NCBI RefSeq assembly: GCF_000309385.1
Contig: NZ_JH976538.1
Location: forward strand, 189,126-237,035
Length of the DNA: 47,910 nt
Direction: 5' to 3'
DNA from: Nodosilinea nodulosa PCC 7104
Lineage (GTDB): Bacteria; Cyanobacteriota; Cyanobacteriia; Phormidesmidales; Phormidesmidaceae
Both the position numbers and the translations under genes were made by a program. The notes under the pieces were generated by a model. That model ran no database searches. It was not told the origin of the DNA and saw only the letters and a list, made by a program, of their open reading frames with translations. Position 1 is the stretch's first letter. Each line of letters opens with the position of its first letter. Shown here piece after piece: positions 1 through 9,300 of the stretch.

Positions 1-1
1 G

Positions 2-382
2 GTCTATCGGTGTCGCTGGGGCATTGAACAGTTCTTCAAAGATTGCAAGACGGGCGGCTATCACCTGGAAAATGCCAAGGTGAATGACTCTCGGTTTTTA
101 GCCTTAGTGTTGCTGATCGCCTTGGCCTACAGTTGGGCCACGATGTATGGGCAGCAGATGAAACACCTCGGGGTAGAGCAGTATGCTGGGCGTATCCAAG
201 AGCACCACGACAAGACGCCTCGCCAGAGTGATTTTAGTCTCGGCCTCTATGGCCATCGCTGGATCTATGCCATGGAATTATGGGCCGACTGGGCGCGCCA
301 CCTGATAGCACTCAAACCCCACAAACACCGCTATTTTCAGCGAGGTTTCTATGCTCTATCCCTGATGCAGCAAGCGCTTTAG
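2..382 (+). CDS. IS4-family transposase, C-terminal part (cut by window edge)
   Basis: The reading frame is open from the left edge and ends at 382. The first residues contain Y-x2-R-x3-E-x6-K (YRCRWGIEQFFKDCK), the signature of the IS4 superfamily around the third catalytic acid of the DDE site. The remainder (LVLLIALAYSW, then a basic tail with HKHRYFQRGF) fits the end of such transposases. The N-terminal region with the first two catalytic Asp residues lies outside the window, so intactness cannot be judged. The insertion end should fall shortly after 382, but I could not identify a terminal inverted repeat. Seen: the YREK motif. Inferred: an IS copy lies immediately left of the gcvH region. 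Confidence 0.85.
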   Translation, partial: VYRCRWGIEQFFKDCKTGGYHLENAKVNDSRFLALVLLIALAYSWATMYGQQMKHLGVEQYAGRIQEHHDKTPRQSDFSLGLYGHRWIYAMELWADWARHLIALKPHKHRYFQRGFYALSLMQQAL

Positions 383-424
383 GTATGTTGTCACCCGTTA
401 AGGAATTTTGCACTCCCCTACGCT

Positions 425-456
425 CCCACGCCCCCACGCCCCCACGCACCCACGCC
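425..456. repeat. C-rich simple repeat (CCCACGC units)
   Basis: Four or five imperfect CCCACGC/CCCCCACGC units lie in the non-coding gap between the transposase and gcvH. Similar C-rich tracts occur in other gaps of this window (22456-22557 and about 37655-37697). Confidence 0.6.
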
Positions 457-586
457 CTACTCCCATCCCCTAACACTTTCCCTGCGCCAAAACCGCCGAC
501 TCGTGGCACACTGGCACTTGATTCTACTGCGGTGGTTAGCCGCTGCGGAGCAAACCATTTCTCCTGGGGCGATGTGAGGTTACGCC

Positions 587-979
587 ATGACATTTGAATA
601 TCCCGAAACGCTGAAATATCTCGACAGCCACGAATATGCCCGCGTCGATGAGGACGAGGACATTGTTACGGTGGGCATTACCGCCTTTGCCATCGACCAG
701 CTGGGCGACATTGTGTTTTTAGAGCTGCCTGAGATCGGTGACAGCCTTGAAAAAGGCGAAAAGTTTGGCACTGTGGAGTCGGTCAAGGCGGTAGAGGAGC
801 TAAAGTCTCCGGTGTCTGGCGAGGTGCTGGAGCGCAACGAAGCCTTGATTGAAGCGCCTGAGCAGATTGGCGATGACCCCTACGGCGACGGCTGGCTAGT
901 TAAAATTAAGGCCAGCGACCTGGAAGAGCTAGACGATACCCTCACCGCCGAGGAGTATAAAGACCAGGTGGGCGGCTAG
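587..979 (+). CDS. gcvH: Glycine cleavage system H protein
   Basis: 130 residues, the usual length for GcvH. The protein carries the lipoyl arm of the glycine cleavage complex and shuttles the aminomethyl group between the P, T and L proteins in glycine catabolism, which includes photorespiratory glycine in cyanobacteria. The lipoylation site is the Lys in GTVESVKAVEELKSPVSG; the flanking ITAFAIDQLGDIVFLELPE and GDGWLVKI segments are typical of the hammerhead biotinyl/lipoyl fold. GAGG at 576-579, seven bases before the ATG, supports the start. gcvP and gcvT are not adjacent in this window, so the gene appears to stand alone. Confidence 0.97.
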   Translation: MTFEYPETLKYLDSHEYARVDEDEDIVTVGITAFAIDQLGDIVFLELPEIGDSLEKGEKFGTVESVKAVEELKSPVSGEVLERNEALIEAPEQIGDDPYGDGWLVKIKASDLEELDDTLTAEEYKDQVGG

Positions 980-1130
980 GTCTACAGGGCTGGGCTGGGC
1001 CGGGCTGGCCAGGGAGTCATTGCGTTTAGCCGAGACATGGCTATACTAAGTCTGACTTTCGCTGCGCTCTCGGCCTGGGGGTTGTGCAATCCCCTGGCTC
1101 AGCGATGCGGTGCACCTCTCAGGAAGCGGC

Positions 1131-3197
1131 ATGGCTTCAGAACACGACACTTCGGAGCGACCGATCCACCCAGGGCTGACCAAGGGACCAGCTCGTCCCA
1201 TGGCGGTGCCGCCTGCTCCAGTGCCCACCGACCCAAGGGGCCTACCGCCGCGTGCTCCCAACCTTCCCTTCCCCCCAGGCCCAGCGCGCTACGACCCGCT
1301 GGCCGATCTGCGCCAGCGAGCTGGCAAGGAAGACCACAATACCCCCCAGCCGGAGGATTTCCCCGGCGATCGCCCCGCTGCCCCGGAAGACCTCTACCAA
1401 CCCCGCCCTACCCTGACGCAGCGCCTGGCCAGCAGCTGGCCGATCTGGTCGGTGGGCCTTTTGGTGGCGGTAATGGGGGTGGGAACCCTGTCGGCGGTGA
1501 GCCTGTTTCGCATTCCCAACCTGCCCAACTGTCGGGCTATCTTTTGGCCCACGGCATCGGCGACCACCCGGCTTCAGTGCGCCGATGCCTACGCGGGACA
1601 GGGCACCGTTGACGGCTACCTGGATGCGATCGCCCTGCTGGAGTCGCTGCCCTCCGACCATCCCCTGCGGAGTGAAGTCGATCAGCGGATTGAAACCTGG
1701 TCTGAAAAGGTCCTTGACTTGGCCGAAAAGACGTTTCAGGCGGGGGAGCTCGCTGAGGCCATTGCCATTGCCGGGCGCATTCCCAACCACACGGCGGCGG
1801 CCCAGCTGGTCAGCCAGCGCGTCAGCGAGTGGAACCAAACCTGGCAGGAGGCTGAGGCCATCTACCAGGCCGCCGAGGCCGACCTGAAAAAACTCGCCTT
1901 TCAGGATGCCTTTAGCAAGGCGATTCAGCTGCTCGAGGTCAATAACACCCACTGGAAAACCGTCAAGTACGACGAGCTGACCGCCAAAATTAGCGCCGCC
2001 CGCGAAGAGCTCAACCAGTTGGGCAAGGCCAAAGAACTGGCCCGCAGGCGCACCCTCAAGGGCATGCAGGAAGCGCTGGCCCTGGCCCAGGGCATCGACA
2101 GCCAAAGCCCGGTCTATGGCGAGGCCCAGTCGGTAATCCGCGAGTTTGGCCACGATCTGCTGGATATGGCGGAGACCGCCCTTGAAAATCGTGACGCCGC
2201 CGCCGCCGGGCAGATGCTTGGGGCAATTCCAGCATCCCTGGGGCTGGGAGCTGAAATCGCCGATATGCGCACGTTTATCGATGCCAGTCAGCTGGCATGG
2301 CAGGGGGGCATTACCGGGCTGGAGGGGGCGATCGTGCGGCTTCAAAGCGTCAGTGCCGATCGCCCCCTCTACGGCAAAGCCCAGGGCCTGATGCGGCGCT
2401 GGCAGGCCGAAGTAGAGGGGCGAAATCAGCTGGAGTGGGCGCGACAGGTGGCGCTGCCCGGCACCATTGCCGATCTCCAGGCGGCCATCATTGAGGCCCA
2501 AAAAATTTCCCACTCCAACGCCGCCTGGGACGATGCCGAGGCCCAGATCGACCGCTGGCGGGGTCAGATCGAAACCACTGAAGACCAGCCTATTCTCAGC
2601 CAGGCCCAGGCCCAGGCCCAGGCGGGCGACCTGGCCAGCGCGATCGCCACCGCCCGCCAGATTGGCCCTGGTCGCGCCCTCTCTGGCCAGGCGCGGGAAA
2701 ACATTAGCCAGTGGCGGACCAGCCTCCAGCGGGCCGAGGATGGCCCCCTGCTGGAGCAGGCCCGCCAGCTGGCCGCCCAGGGCCGCCTCAGCGAAGCGAT
2801 CGCCGTGGCGTCGCGCATTGGTGCGGGGCGTGCCCTCTCTGACGAAGCCCAGAGCAATATTCAAACCTGGCGGGGACAGGTGCAGGGGCAGCTACAGCTA
2901 CAGTCGGCGTACCAAACCGCCCAGACGGGCACCGCCACCGCCCTGGCCGAGGCGGTGCGGCTGGCCCAGCAGGTACCCGAGAGCAGCCCCCAGCATGCCG
3001 AAGCCGTCGAGGCCCTGACCCGCTGGAGCTGGGATATTCTGCGGCTGGCCGAGACCGAAGCTGCCGTCAACCCCAGCCGCGCGATCGCGATCGCCGAGAC
3101 CGTACCGACCAAGACCGAAGCCTACGCCCAGGCCCAGCTGCGCCTGCGGGAGTGGCGCGCCGCCCTGACGCCCCAGGACAAACCAGGGCTGCCCTAG
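1131..3197 (+). CDS. Membrane-anchored helical-repeat protein of unknown function
   Basis: About 688 residues. The first ~100 residues are Pro-rich and lack a signal peptide. One transmembrane segment follows (SSWPIWSVGLLVAVMGVGT), and the long remainder is Ala/Gln/Glu-rich and helical. It contains degenerate repeats of roughly 60-70 residues with a recurring core of the type AxAxA..I..GRALS..A...I..WR, clearest near the C terminus where two copies are nearly the same. The layout suggests a cytoplasmic N terminus and a long helical solenoid on the other side of the membrane. Related cyanobacterial proteins are often labelled chromosome segregation ATPase, but I see no Walker motif, so I do not use that name. 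ATG 1131 is preferred because AGGAAG lies just upstream at 1121; a GTG at 1110 in the same frame is the alternative. Confidence 0.75.
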   Translation: MASEHDTSERPIHPGLTKGPARPMAVPPAPVPTDPRGLPPRAPNLPFPPGPARYDPLADLRQRAGKEDHNTPQPEDFPGDRPAAPEDLYQPRPTLTQRLASSWPIWSVGLLVAVMGVGTLSAVSLFRIPNLPNCRAIFWPTASATTRLQCADAYAGQGTVDGYLDAIALLESLPSDHPLRSEVDQRIETWSEKVLDLAEKTFQAGELAEAIAIAGRIPNHTAAAQLVSQRVSEWNQTWQEAEAIYQAAEADLKKLAFQDAFSKAIQLLEVNNTHWKTVKYDELTAKISAAREELNQLGKAKELARRRTLKGMQEALALAQGIDSQSPVYGEAQSVIREFGHDLLDMAETALENRDAAAAGQMLGAIPASLGLGAEIADMRTFIDASQLAWQGGITGLEGAIVRLQSVSADRPLYGKAQGLMRRWQAEVEGRNQLEWARQVALPGTIADLQAAIIEAQKISHSNAAWDDAEAQIDRWRGQIETTEDQPILSQAQAQAQAGDLASAIATARQIGPGRALSGQARENISQWRTSLQRAEDGPLLEQARQLAAQGRLSEAIAVASRIGAGRALSDEAQSNIQTWRGQVQGQLQLQSAYQTAQTGTATALAEAVRLAQQVPESSPQHAEAVEALTRWSWDILRLAETEAAVNPSRAIAIAETVPTKTEAYAQAQLRLREWRAALTPQDKPGLP

Positions 3198-3397
3198 GGC
3201 ACACCACCGCCTCGCCTTTGGTGCTAGACCAGGGACTAGACAGGGGGCTGTCGGGGCATCGCGGCCTGCCGCCATCCAGCGCCACCCCGCGAGCCGCCTC
3301 GGTAAATCTGGCTGGGGCGGTTGATCGATAGGGTCCATACTCCACTAATATTCTTCTAAGCATTCGCGGTTGTTTAGCGCTATCCATGCACGGCTCA

Positions 3398-3730
3398 ATG
3401 TCTAACTCGGAGAAAATTCCAGAGATTCTCAAACTGATTGACATCCTCGATGGGCTAGAAGCGTTAATTGACAACGCCCCCAATGAAGACGTAGAGGATG
3501 TCCTAGAAGAGGCGTGGCTGCAAATTAGCGACTCTTTCCCGGATGACTTTAAGGCGGCTACCCAGCACGATGCCGGTGCCGAGGGACTGCGCCGCTACCT
3601 CAAAGTCAAGGCCTTTTTTGAAAATCCCTCGGAGCGCTCGATCGGGGCGGCGGAGCTAGAGGAGTACTACCGCAGTTATATTGCCGCCGAAGAGGACGAG
3701 GAACCGACGGACTTTTTCTTTCCGGAATAG
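3398..3730 (+). CDS. Conserved acidic cyanobacterial protein of unknown function
   Basis: 110 residues from ATG 3398; an in-frame ATG at 3386 would add four. The protein is small, acidic and predicted helical (EKIPEILKLIDILDGLEALI, then EDVEDVLEEAW), with an acidic-aromatic end (EEDEEPTDFFFPE). No enzyme motif, membrane segment or signal peptide is visible. The even codon use and solitary position between two longer genes make it a believable gene, but I do not recognise a function. It converges with the signalling operon that ends at 3790. Confidence 0.65.
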   Translation: MSNSEKIPEILKLIDILDGLEALIDNAPNEDVEDVLEEAWLQISDSFPDDFKAATQHDAGAEGLRRYLKVKAFFENPSERSIGAAELEEYYRSYIAAEEDEEPTDFFFPE

Positions 3731-3789
3731 GGGCCAGAGCGGGAGCCAGAGCAGTGGCCAGAGTAGGGATGGTTAGCTCCCGGGCCAGA

Positions 3790-5940
3790 CTAGCGGCGGG
3801 TCGACGGGCGGGTCGGGACCGAGGTCAGCAGGATCGTGGCTTCGGCAACGGGCAGGGGTTTGGCAAACCAGTAGCCCTGGGCCAGTTCACAGCCCAGACG
3901 GTGGAGATGTTCGAACTGGGCCTGGGTTTCAACGCCCTCGGCAATCGCCGCCAGGCCGAGGCGGTTGCTGAGGGTGATAATCGTTTCGACAATGTCGGAG
4001 TTGCGGCGGCTGGCCTCCATGGCCATCACAAAAGAGCGATCGATTTTGAGGGCGTCGACGGGCAGCTGGTGCAGGTAGCTGAGCGACGAGTAGCCGGTGC
4101 CAAAGTCGTCGATGGTGATGGTAAAGCCGTGGAGTTTGAGCTGCTCTAGAATGGCAACCATGGCCTGAATATCTTCAATTAGGGTGCTCTCGGTGATTTC
4201 GAGGTTGAGGTGGTGGCCCTGCAGGCCGGTTTGGGCCAGGATGCCGGTTAAGTCGCTGAGCAGGTCGCTCCGCAGCAGATCTTTGACTGAAAAATTGATG
4301 CTCACCGTCAGATCGGTTCGGTGGGGGTAGTGCTGGTGCCAGAGCGCCAGCTGCTGGGTGGCCTGGGTCAGCACCCAGCGATCGAGGGGCACAATCAGCC
4401 CGGTTTCCTCTGCGATAGGAATAAAGCTATCGGGGGTAATAAAACCGCGATCGGGGTGCTGCCACCGCACCAGCGCCTCAAAACCGGAGATCTCCAGGGT
4501 TTCTAAGTGAAAGATGGGCTGATAGTACAGCACCAGCTCTCCCCGGTCGATGGCGCTGCGCAGCTCCTGCTCAAGCTGGAGGCGTTGCAGGGCTTGCAGG
4601 TGCATCGAGTCGTTGAACACCACGTAGCGACCTCGCCCCTGGGCCTTGGCCCGATACATGGCGATATCGGCGTCGCGCAGCGGCTCCGGCGGGGTGTGGT
4701 AGTCGGAGACTCCAATCACGATACCGATGCTGGCGTTGAGAAAGACATTGCGCCCTCCCACGGCGAGGGGGTCCTGCATCTCTTGCAGCAGCCGCTCGGC
4801 AATGCGCACGGGCTCTTGCAGCGTGGCAATGTCTTCCAGCAGCAGCACAAACTCGTCGCCCCCCAGGCGAGCGGCCAGATCACTGGTGCGAATCAGCGAT
4901 CGCAGTTTTTGGGCCACCACCACCAGCACCTCATCGCCGGCCAGATGGCCCAGGCTGTCGTTGATTACCTTGAAGTGGTCTAAATCGAGAAAGAGCACCG
5001 CAAACCGCTGCTGATAGCGGTGGCAGCGCTGAATGGCCAAATCGAGGCGCTGCATGAGAAAGTTGCGGTTGGGCAGCTGGGTGAGGGCGTCGTGGAGGCT
5101 GTTGAACAGCATTTGATCGGCGACTCGGCGATGCTCGACCTCGGCCAGGCGACGTTCGGTAACGTCGGTATAGGTGCCGCTCATGCGCAGGGGGCGGTGG
5201 GCCTCATCCCACTCCACCACTTTGCCCCGATCGAGCACCCACACCCAGTGGCCCTGGCAGTGGCGCAGGCGAAATTCGCAGTCGTAGCTGGGGGTCTCAC
5301 CGTCGAAATGGCGCTGCAGCGCCACCTTCTTCCGGCCCCAGTCGTCGGGGTGGATAAACCGCTGCCAGGTGTCGATCCGGCTGAGGTCGAGGTCGCCTGG
5401 CCCATAGCCAATCAGGGCTGAACAGCGATCGCTGACCCACATCTCCCCGGTTTGCACCTGCCAGTGCCAGATGCCAATGCCAGAGCCTTCGATGGCCAGG
5501 TGCAGCAGCTCCCTGGTCCGCTCGAGCTCGGCCATGGCGGCCCGGCGATCGCGGCGGCTGTGGGCCTCTCGCACCTCTCGCCGCACCGCCTCCATCAGCC
5601 GAGAGAGGTTGTCCTTCATGACGTAGTCGTGGGCACCGGCCCGCATCATCGCCACCGCCGTCGCCTCCCCCACGGTGCCCGACACCACGATAAAGGGCAG
5701 GTCGTAGGGGCTTTGCCGCAGAATATCCAGGGCGGCGGGGGCCGTAAACTGAGGCAGCTGATAGTCCGAAAGCACCACGTCCCAGACCTCGGTGTCGAGG
5801 GCGGCGCGAAAGTCCCTGGCGGTTTGAACCCGCACCCAGGTCGGGGAAAATCCGGCCCGGCGCAGCTCGCGCAGCAGCAGCAGCAGATCGTCCTCGGAAT
5901 CTTCTATAATCAGCGCCCGCAGGGGTTCAGAGGCAGTCAT
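3790..5940 (-). CDS. Response regulator with PAS, GGDEF and EAL domains (cyclic-di-GMP turnover)
   Basis: 716 residues, cytoplasmic. Order: REC (about 8-125, phospho-acceptor Asp59 in LSDYQLP, conserved Lys in DYVMKDN); PAS with a PAC tail (about 145-265, ending GTYTDVTERR); GGDEF (about 285-450); EAL (about 460-705). The cyclase site is intact (LGGDEF) and preceded by an inhibitory I-site, RTSD five residues upstream. The phosphodiesterase site also looks complete: EAL near 488, LEITES, DDFGTGYSS, KIDRSFV, EGVE and QGYWFAKP. The enzyme could therefore both make and break cyclic-di-GMP, with the REC domain taking its input. It is the last gene of a three-gene operon; its ATG overlaps the stop of the small response regulator by 4 nt (ATGA), which suggests translational coupling. 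Confidence 0.95.
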   Translation of the reverse strand: MTASEPLRALIIEDSEDDLLLLLRELRRAGFSPTWVRVQTARDFRAALDTEVWDVVLSDYQLPQFTAPAALDILRQSPYDLPFIVVSGTVGEATAVAMMRAGAHDYVMKDNLSRLMEAVRREVREAHSRRDRRAAMAELERTRELLHLAIEGSGIGIWHWQVQTGEMWVSDRCSALIGYGPGDLDLSRIDTWQRFIHPDDWGRKKVALQRHFDGETPSYDCEFRLRHCQGHWVWVLDRGKVVEWDEAHRPLRMSGTYTDVTERRLAEVEHRRVADQMLFNSLHDALTQLPNRNFLMQRLDLAIQRCHRYQQRFAVLFLDLDHFKVINDSLGHLAGDEVLVVVAQKLRSLIRTSDLAARLGGDEFVLLLEDIATLQEPVRIAERLLQEMQDPLAVGGRNVFLNASIGIVIGVSDYHTPPEPLRDADIAMYRAKAQGRGRYVVFNDSMHLQALQRLQLEQELRSAIDRGELVLYYQPIFHLETLEISGFEALVRWQHPDRGFITPDSFIPIAEETGLIVPLDRWVLTQATQQLALWHQHYPHRTDLTVSINFSVKDLLRSDLLSDLTGILAQTGLQGHHLNLEITESTLIEDIQAMVAILEQLKLHGFTITIDDFGTGYSSLSYLHQLPVDALKIDRSFVMAMEASRRNSDIVETIITLSNRLGLAAIAEGVETQAQFEHLHRLGCELAQGYWFAKPLPVAEATILLTSVPTRPSTRR

Positions 5941-6371
5941 AGCAGAGTGGGTGGCAGCTCACTTATCAATGCCCAATACAGGCCGAGCTGACGCACAGCC
6001 TCGGTAAATTCGTCAATGTTTACGGGCTTGCGCACGTAGCTGTTAGCCCCCAGGCTGTAGCTTTCAATCATATCGCGGTCTTCGCTGGACGACGTGAGGA
6101 TCACCACGGGCAGCAGGCGGGCGCGATCGCTGGATCGGATCTGCCGCAGCACCTCTAGCCCGCTCACCTTGGGCAGCTTGAGGTCGAGCAGTACCACGCA
6201 GGGCAGGGGGCTGGGGCCAAATACCTGCCGCAGGGCTTCGTCGCCGCTGCGGGCTACCATCACCGGATTGGCCAGGTGGCCCCGGCGCAGGGCGCGCAGG
6301 GTGAGGTATTCATCGTCGGGGTTGTCTTCCACCAGCAAAATTGGGCGCACTGTGGGCATGGCGGCGGTCAT
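5937..6371 (-). CDS. Single-domain response regulator (Rcp1-like)
   Basis: 144 residues consisting of one receiver domain. The acidic pair is in LLVEDNPDDE, the phospho-acceptor Asp is about residue 63 (VVLLDLKLPKVSG), the conserved Thr/Ser is in VVILTSSSEDRD, and the Lys is in YVRKPVN. The DNPDDE start and the YWALIS-type end match the small regulators that pair with cyanobacterial phytochromes and other PAS kinases (Rcp1 class). There is no output domain, so it probably relays phosphate or acts by protein contact. It sits between the kinase and the GGDEF-EAL gene with 4-nt ATGA overlaps on both sides. Confidence 0.95.
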   Translation of the reverse strand: MTAAMPTVRPILLVEDNPDDEYLTLRALRRGHLANPVMVARSGDEALRQVFGPSPLPCVVLLDLKLPKVSGLEVLRQIRSSDRARLLPVVILTSSSEDRDMIESYSLGANSYVRKPVNIDEFTEAVRQLGLYWALISELPPTLL

Positions 6372-9300
6372 AGCGGCCCCTCCGTCCGGGGGTCAAACTG
6401 GGGCAGGGTAAAGTAGAAGGTGGCCCCTCGATCTACCGCCGCTTCGGCCCAGACCCGCCCGCCCTGGCGGTGAATTACCCGCTGCACCGTGGCCAGACCA
6501 ATGCCGGTGCCGGGAAACTCCTCAGTGTTGTGCAGCCGCTGAAACACCCCAAACAGATTGTCGGCATAGGCCATGTCGAATCCGGCCCCGTTGTCGCGCA
6601 GGTAGTAGGTGGGCTCCCCTGCCGCCATGGCGACCCCAAACTCAATCTGGGTGCTGGGGCGGTGGCTGGTAAACTTCCAGGCGTTTTGCAGCAGATTGGC
6701 GATCGCCACCTGCATCAGCGTTTTGTCGGCGCTGACCACAATGCCTGGGGTTACGGTTATGGTGGCGGCGCGATCGGGTTCGGCAGCCCGCAGCTCGTCG
6801 ATCTGCTCCTGTACTAGGTCGCTGAGGCTGACGACCTCGTAAACCATGGTCTGCCGCGATACCCGCGACAGCCGCAGCAGATCGTCAATTAGCTGTCCCA
6901 TGCGGCTGATGTTGTAGCGAATGCGATCGAAGTAATCTCGCCCTTCCTCGTCAAACTGGTCGCCGTAGTCTTCGAGCAGGGCGCGGCTAAAGCCGTCGAT
7001 CGCCCGCAGCGGTGCCCGCAGATCGTGGGAGACCGAGTAGGCAAACGCCTCCAGCTCGTGGTTGGAGGCTTCGAGCTGGGCCGTGGTGCGCAGCAGGTGG
7101 TGCTCAGCCCGCTTGGCCTCGGTAATGTCGGTGTTGGTGCCAATCATGCCTAGGGGTTGTCCCTGGCTGTCGTACTGCGCCAGGGCGGTAGACCTGATCC
7201 AGCGCAGCTCGCCGTCGGGGCAGCAGATGCGATATTCCACATCGTAGGCGGCGTTGGTGGCGAGGGTGGCCTGGAGCGCTGCTTCCACCGCCGGCAGGTC
7301 TTCGCCGTAGACCCGGCAGCGCCAGTCGGCATAGGTAAAGGGTCGCCCCAGCGGCTCGAAGCCATACAGGTCGATCAGGCGCTGGTCCCAGTGGACAATA
7401 TCGGCGACTATATCCCATTCCCAACTGCCAAAGCCTCCCGACTCTAGGGCCAGGGCCAGCCGCACGGAGAGGTTTTCAAGCTCCGCTGCCGCGCGCTTCT
7501 GGGCCGTAATGTCGTAGTTAATGCCGATTATGCTGAGGGGCTGGCCCTGGGCATCTCGCTGGACCAGGGCGCTGGAGCGAATCCAGCCCAGGCTGCCGTC
7601 GCCCCGCCAGACGCGAAACTCCACATCGTAGGGGGTATTGCTGTCCAGCAGGGCCTGGCTAGCGGCTTCCACCCAATCAATATCGTCGGCATAGACCTGG
7701 GCTCGCCAGTCTTGATAGGTGGCCTGCCGCCCCAGCCGGTCAAAGCCGTACAGATCGATCAGGCACTGATCCCAGCTCACATGGTCGGTGCTCAAGACTC
7801 TTTCCCAGCTGCCAATGCAGCCCGACTCCAGGGCCAGCGACAGCCGCAGCGATAGCCGTTCCAGCTCCAGGGCCACCTGCTTGTGGGCGGTAATGTCGTA
7901 GTTAACGCCGATCATTTCCACGGGTTGCCCGCTGGGGGTGCGCCGCACCGAGGCCGCCGCTCGAATCCAGCGCATTTCGCCGTCGCTGCCCCAGCAGCGA
8001 AACTCCGCTTCAAACGGCGTTCCCTGGGCCAGGCTTGTTTGCAGGGCGGTTTCAATGGCGGCCAGATCGTCGGGATGCACGCGGCTGGCCCAGTCCTGGT
8101 AGGTGATCGCTCGGTTCAAAGTTAGCAGGCCGTAGATCTCGTACATGCGCTGGTCCCAGTACAGCGCCTCGTGCAGGTCCCAATTCCAGGTGCCAATGCC
8201 CCCCGACTCCAGAGCCAGAGACAGCCGCAGCGACAGGCTCTGCATCTGCTCTTCCTGCTGCTGGCGCTGGGCTTCGCCGCGCTTGCGATCGCTGATATCC
8301 TGAACCGTGCCGGTGAGGTGGGTGAGCTGACCAGAGGCATCGGCAACGGCTTCGCCCTTGACGTGAATGTAGCTGAGGCTGCCGTCGGCGCGCAGGATGC
8401 GAAATTCGTCGTCGTAGGACTGATGGGTGGCAATGGCGGTCTCAACGATCTGGCGGTGGCGATCGCGATCGCCGGGGTGAAAATAGCTCTGCAGCACCTC
8501 AAAACTGGCCGGTCGCTCTCCCACCCCCAGGCCAAAAATGCGGTAGACCTGGTCTGACCAGACAATGCGATCGGTGGCGATCTCAAATTCCCAGCTGCCC
8601 AGGTTGCCAATGCGCTGGGCGGCCCGCAGGTGGGCTTCCTGTTTCCTCAGGCGCGCTTCGGTCTGTTTCAGGGGGGTGATGTCCACATGGCAGCCCACCA
8701 TGCGCAGGGGCTGGCCCGCCTCATCCCAGCCAATGGCCCGGCCCGCGCACAGCACCCACACCGGAGAGCCGTTTTTGTGGCGATAGCGCACCTCGACGTA
8801 GTGCAGCACCTCGCCTCGACTCTCAATGTGGCGCTCTAGGGAGGCCTGGGCGTCGGGAATGTCTTCGGCAAAAATTAGATCTCGCCAGGTGTCCAACTGG
8901 TTGGGCAGCTCATCGTCGGCGTAGCCAAACATGGCCTTGAGGCCGGGGCTGTAGTAGGCCCTATTGTGCTGAAAGTCAAAATCCCAATAGCCGGCCAGCA
9001 CCGAGTCGAGCAGCTGCTCCAGCAGGGTCAGCTCCTGGCGCAGCTGCTCGGTTTGCTGGCCCTTGGCCTCGGCGGCTTTGCGATCGCTGATATCGGTAAA
9101 GTAAATGGTAATGCCGTTGTGGTCGGGGTAGAGCCGCACCTCGAACCAGCCGTCCAGGGGCGCAAAGTAGTACTCCAAAAACTCGGGCTGCTGGCGCTCA
9201 GCCGCTCGGTGGTAGGCCCCGTAGACGGGGGTGTCTAAGGTTTCGGGAAACTCCGTCCAGAGGTGCTTGCCGAGCAAATCCTGGGCCGATCGACCCAGGG

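Noticed and set aside
1242..2864. 540-codon open frame antisense to the helical-repeat gene
   Set aside because: No recognisable domain; composition mirrors the sense Ala/Gln-rich repeats. The sense frame has a ribosome site and membrane helix.
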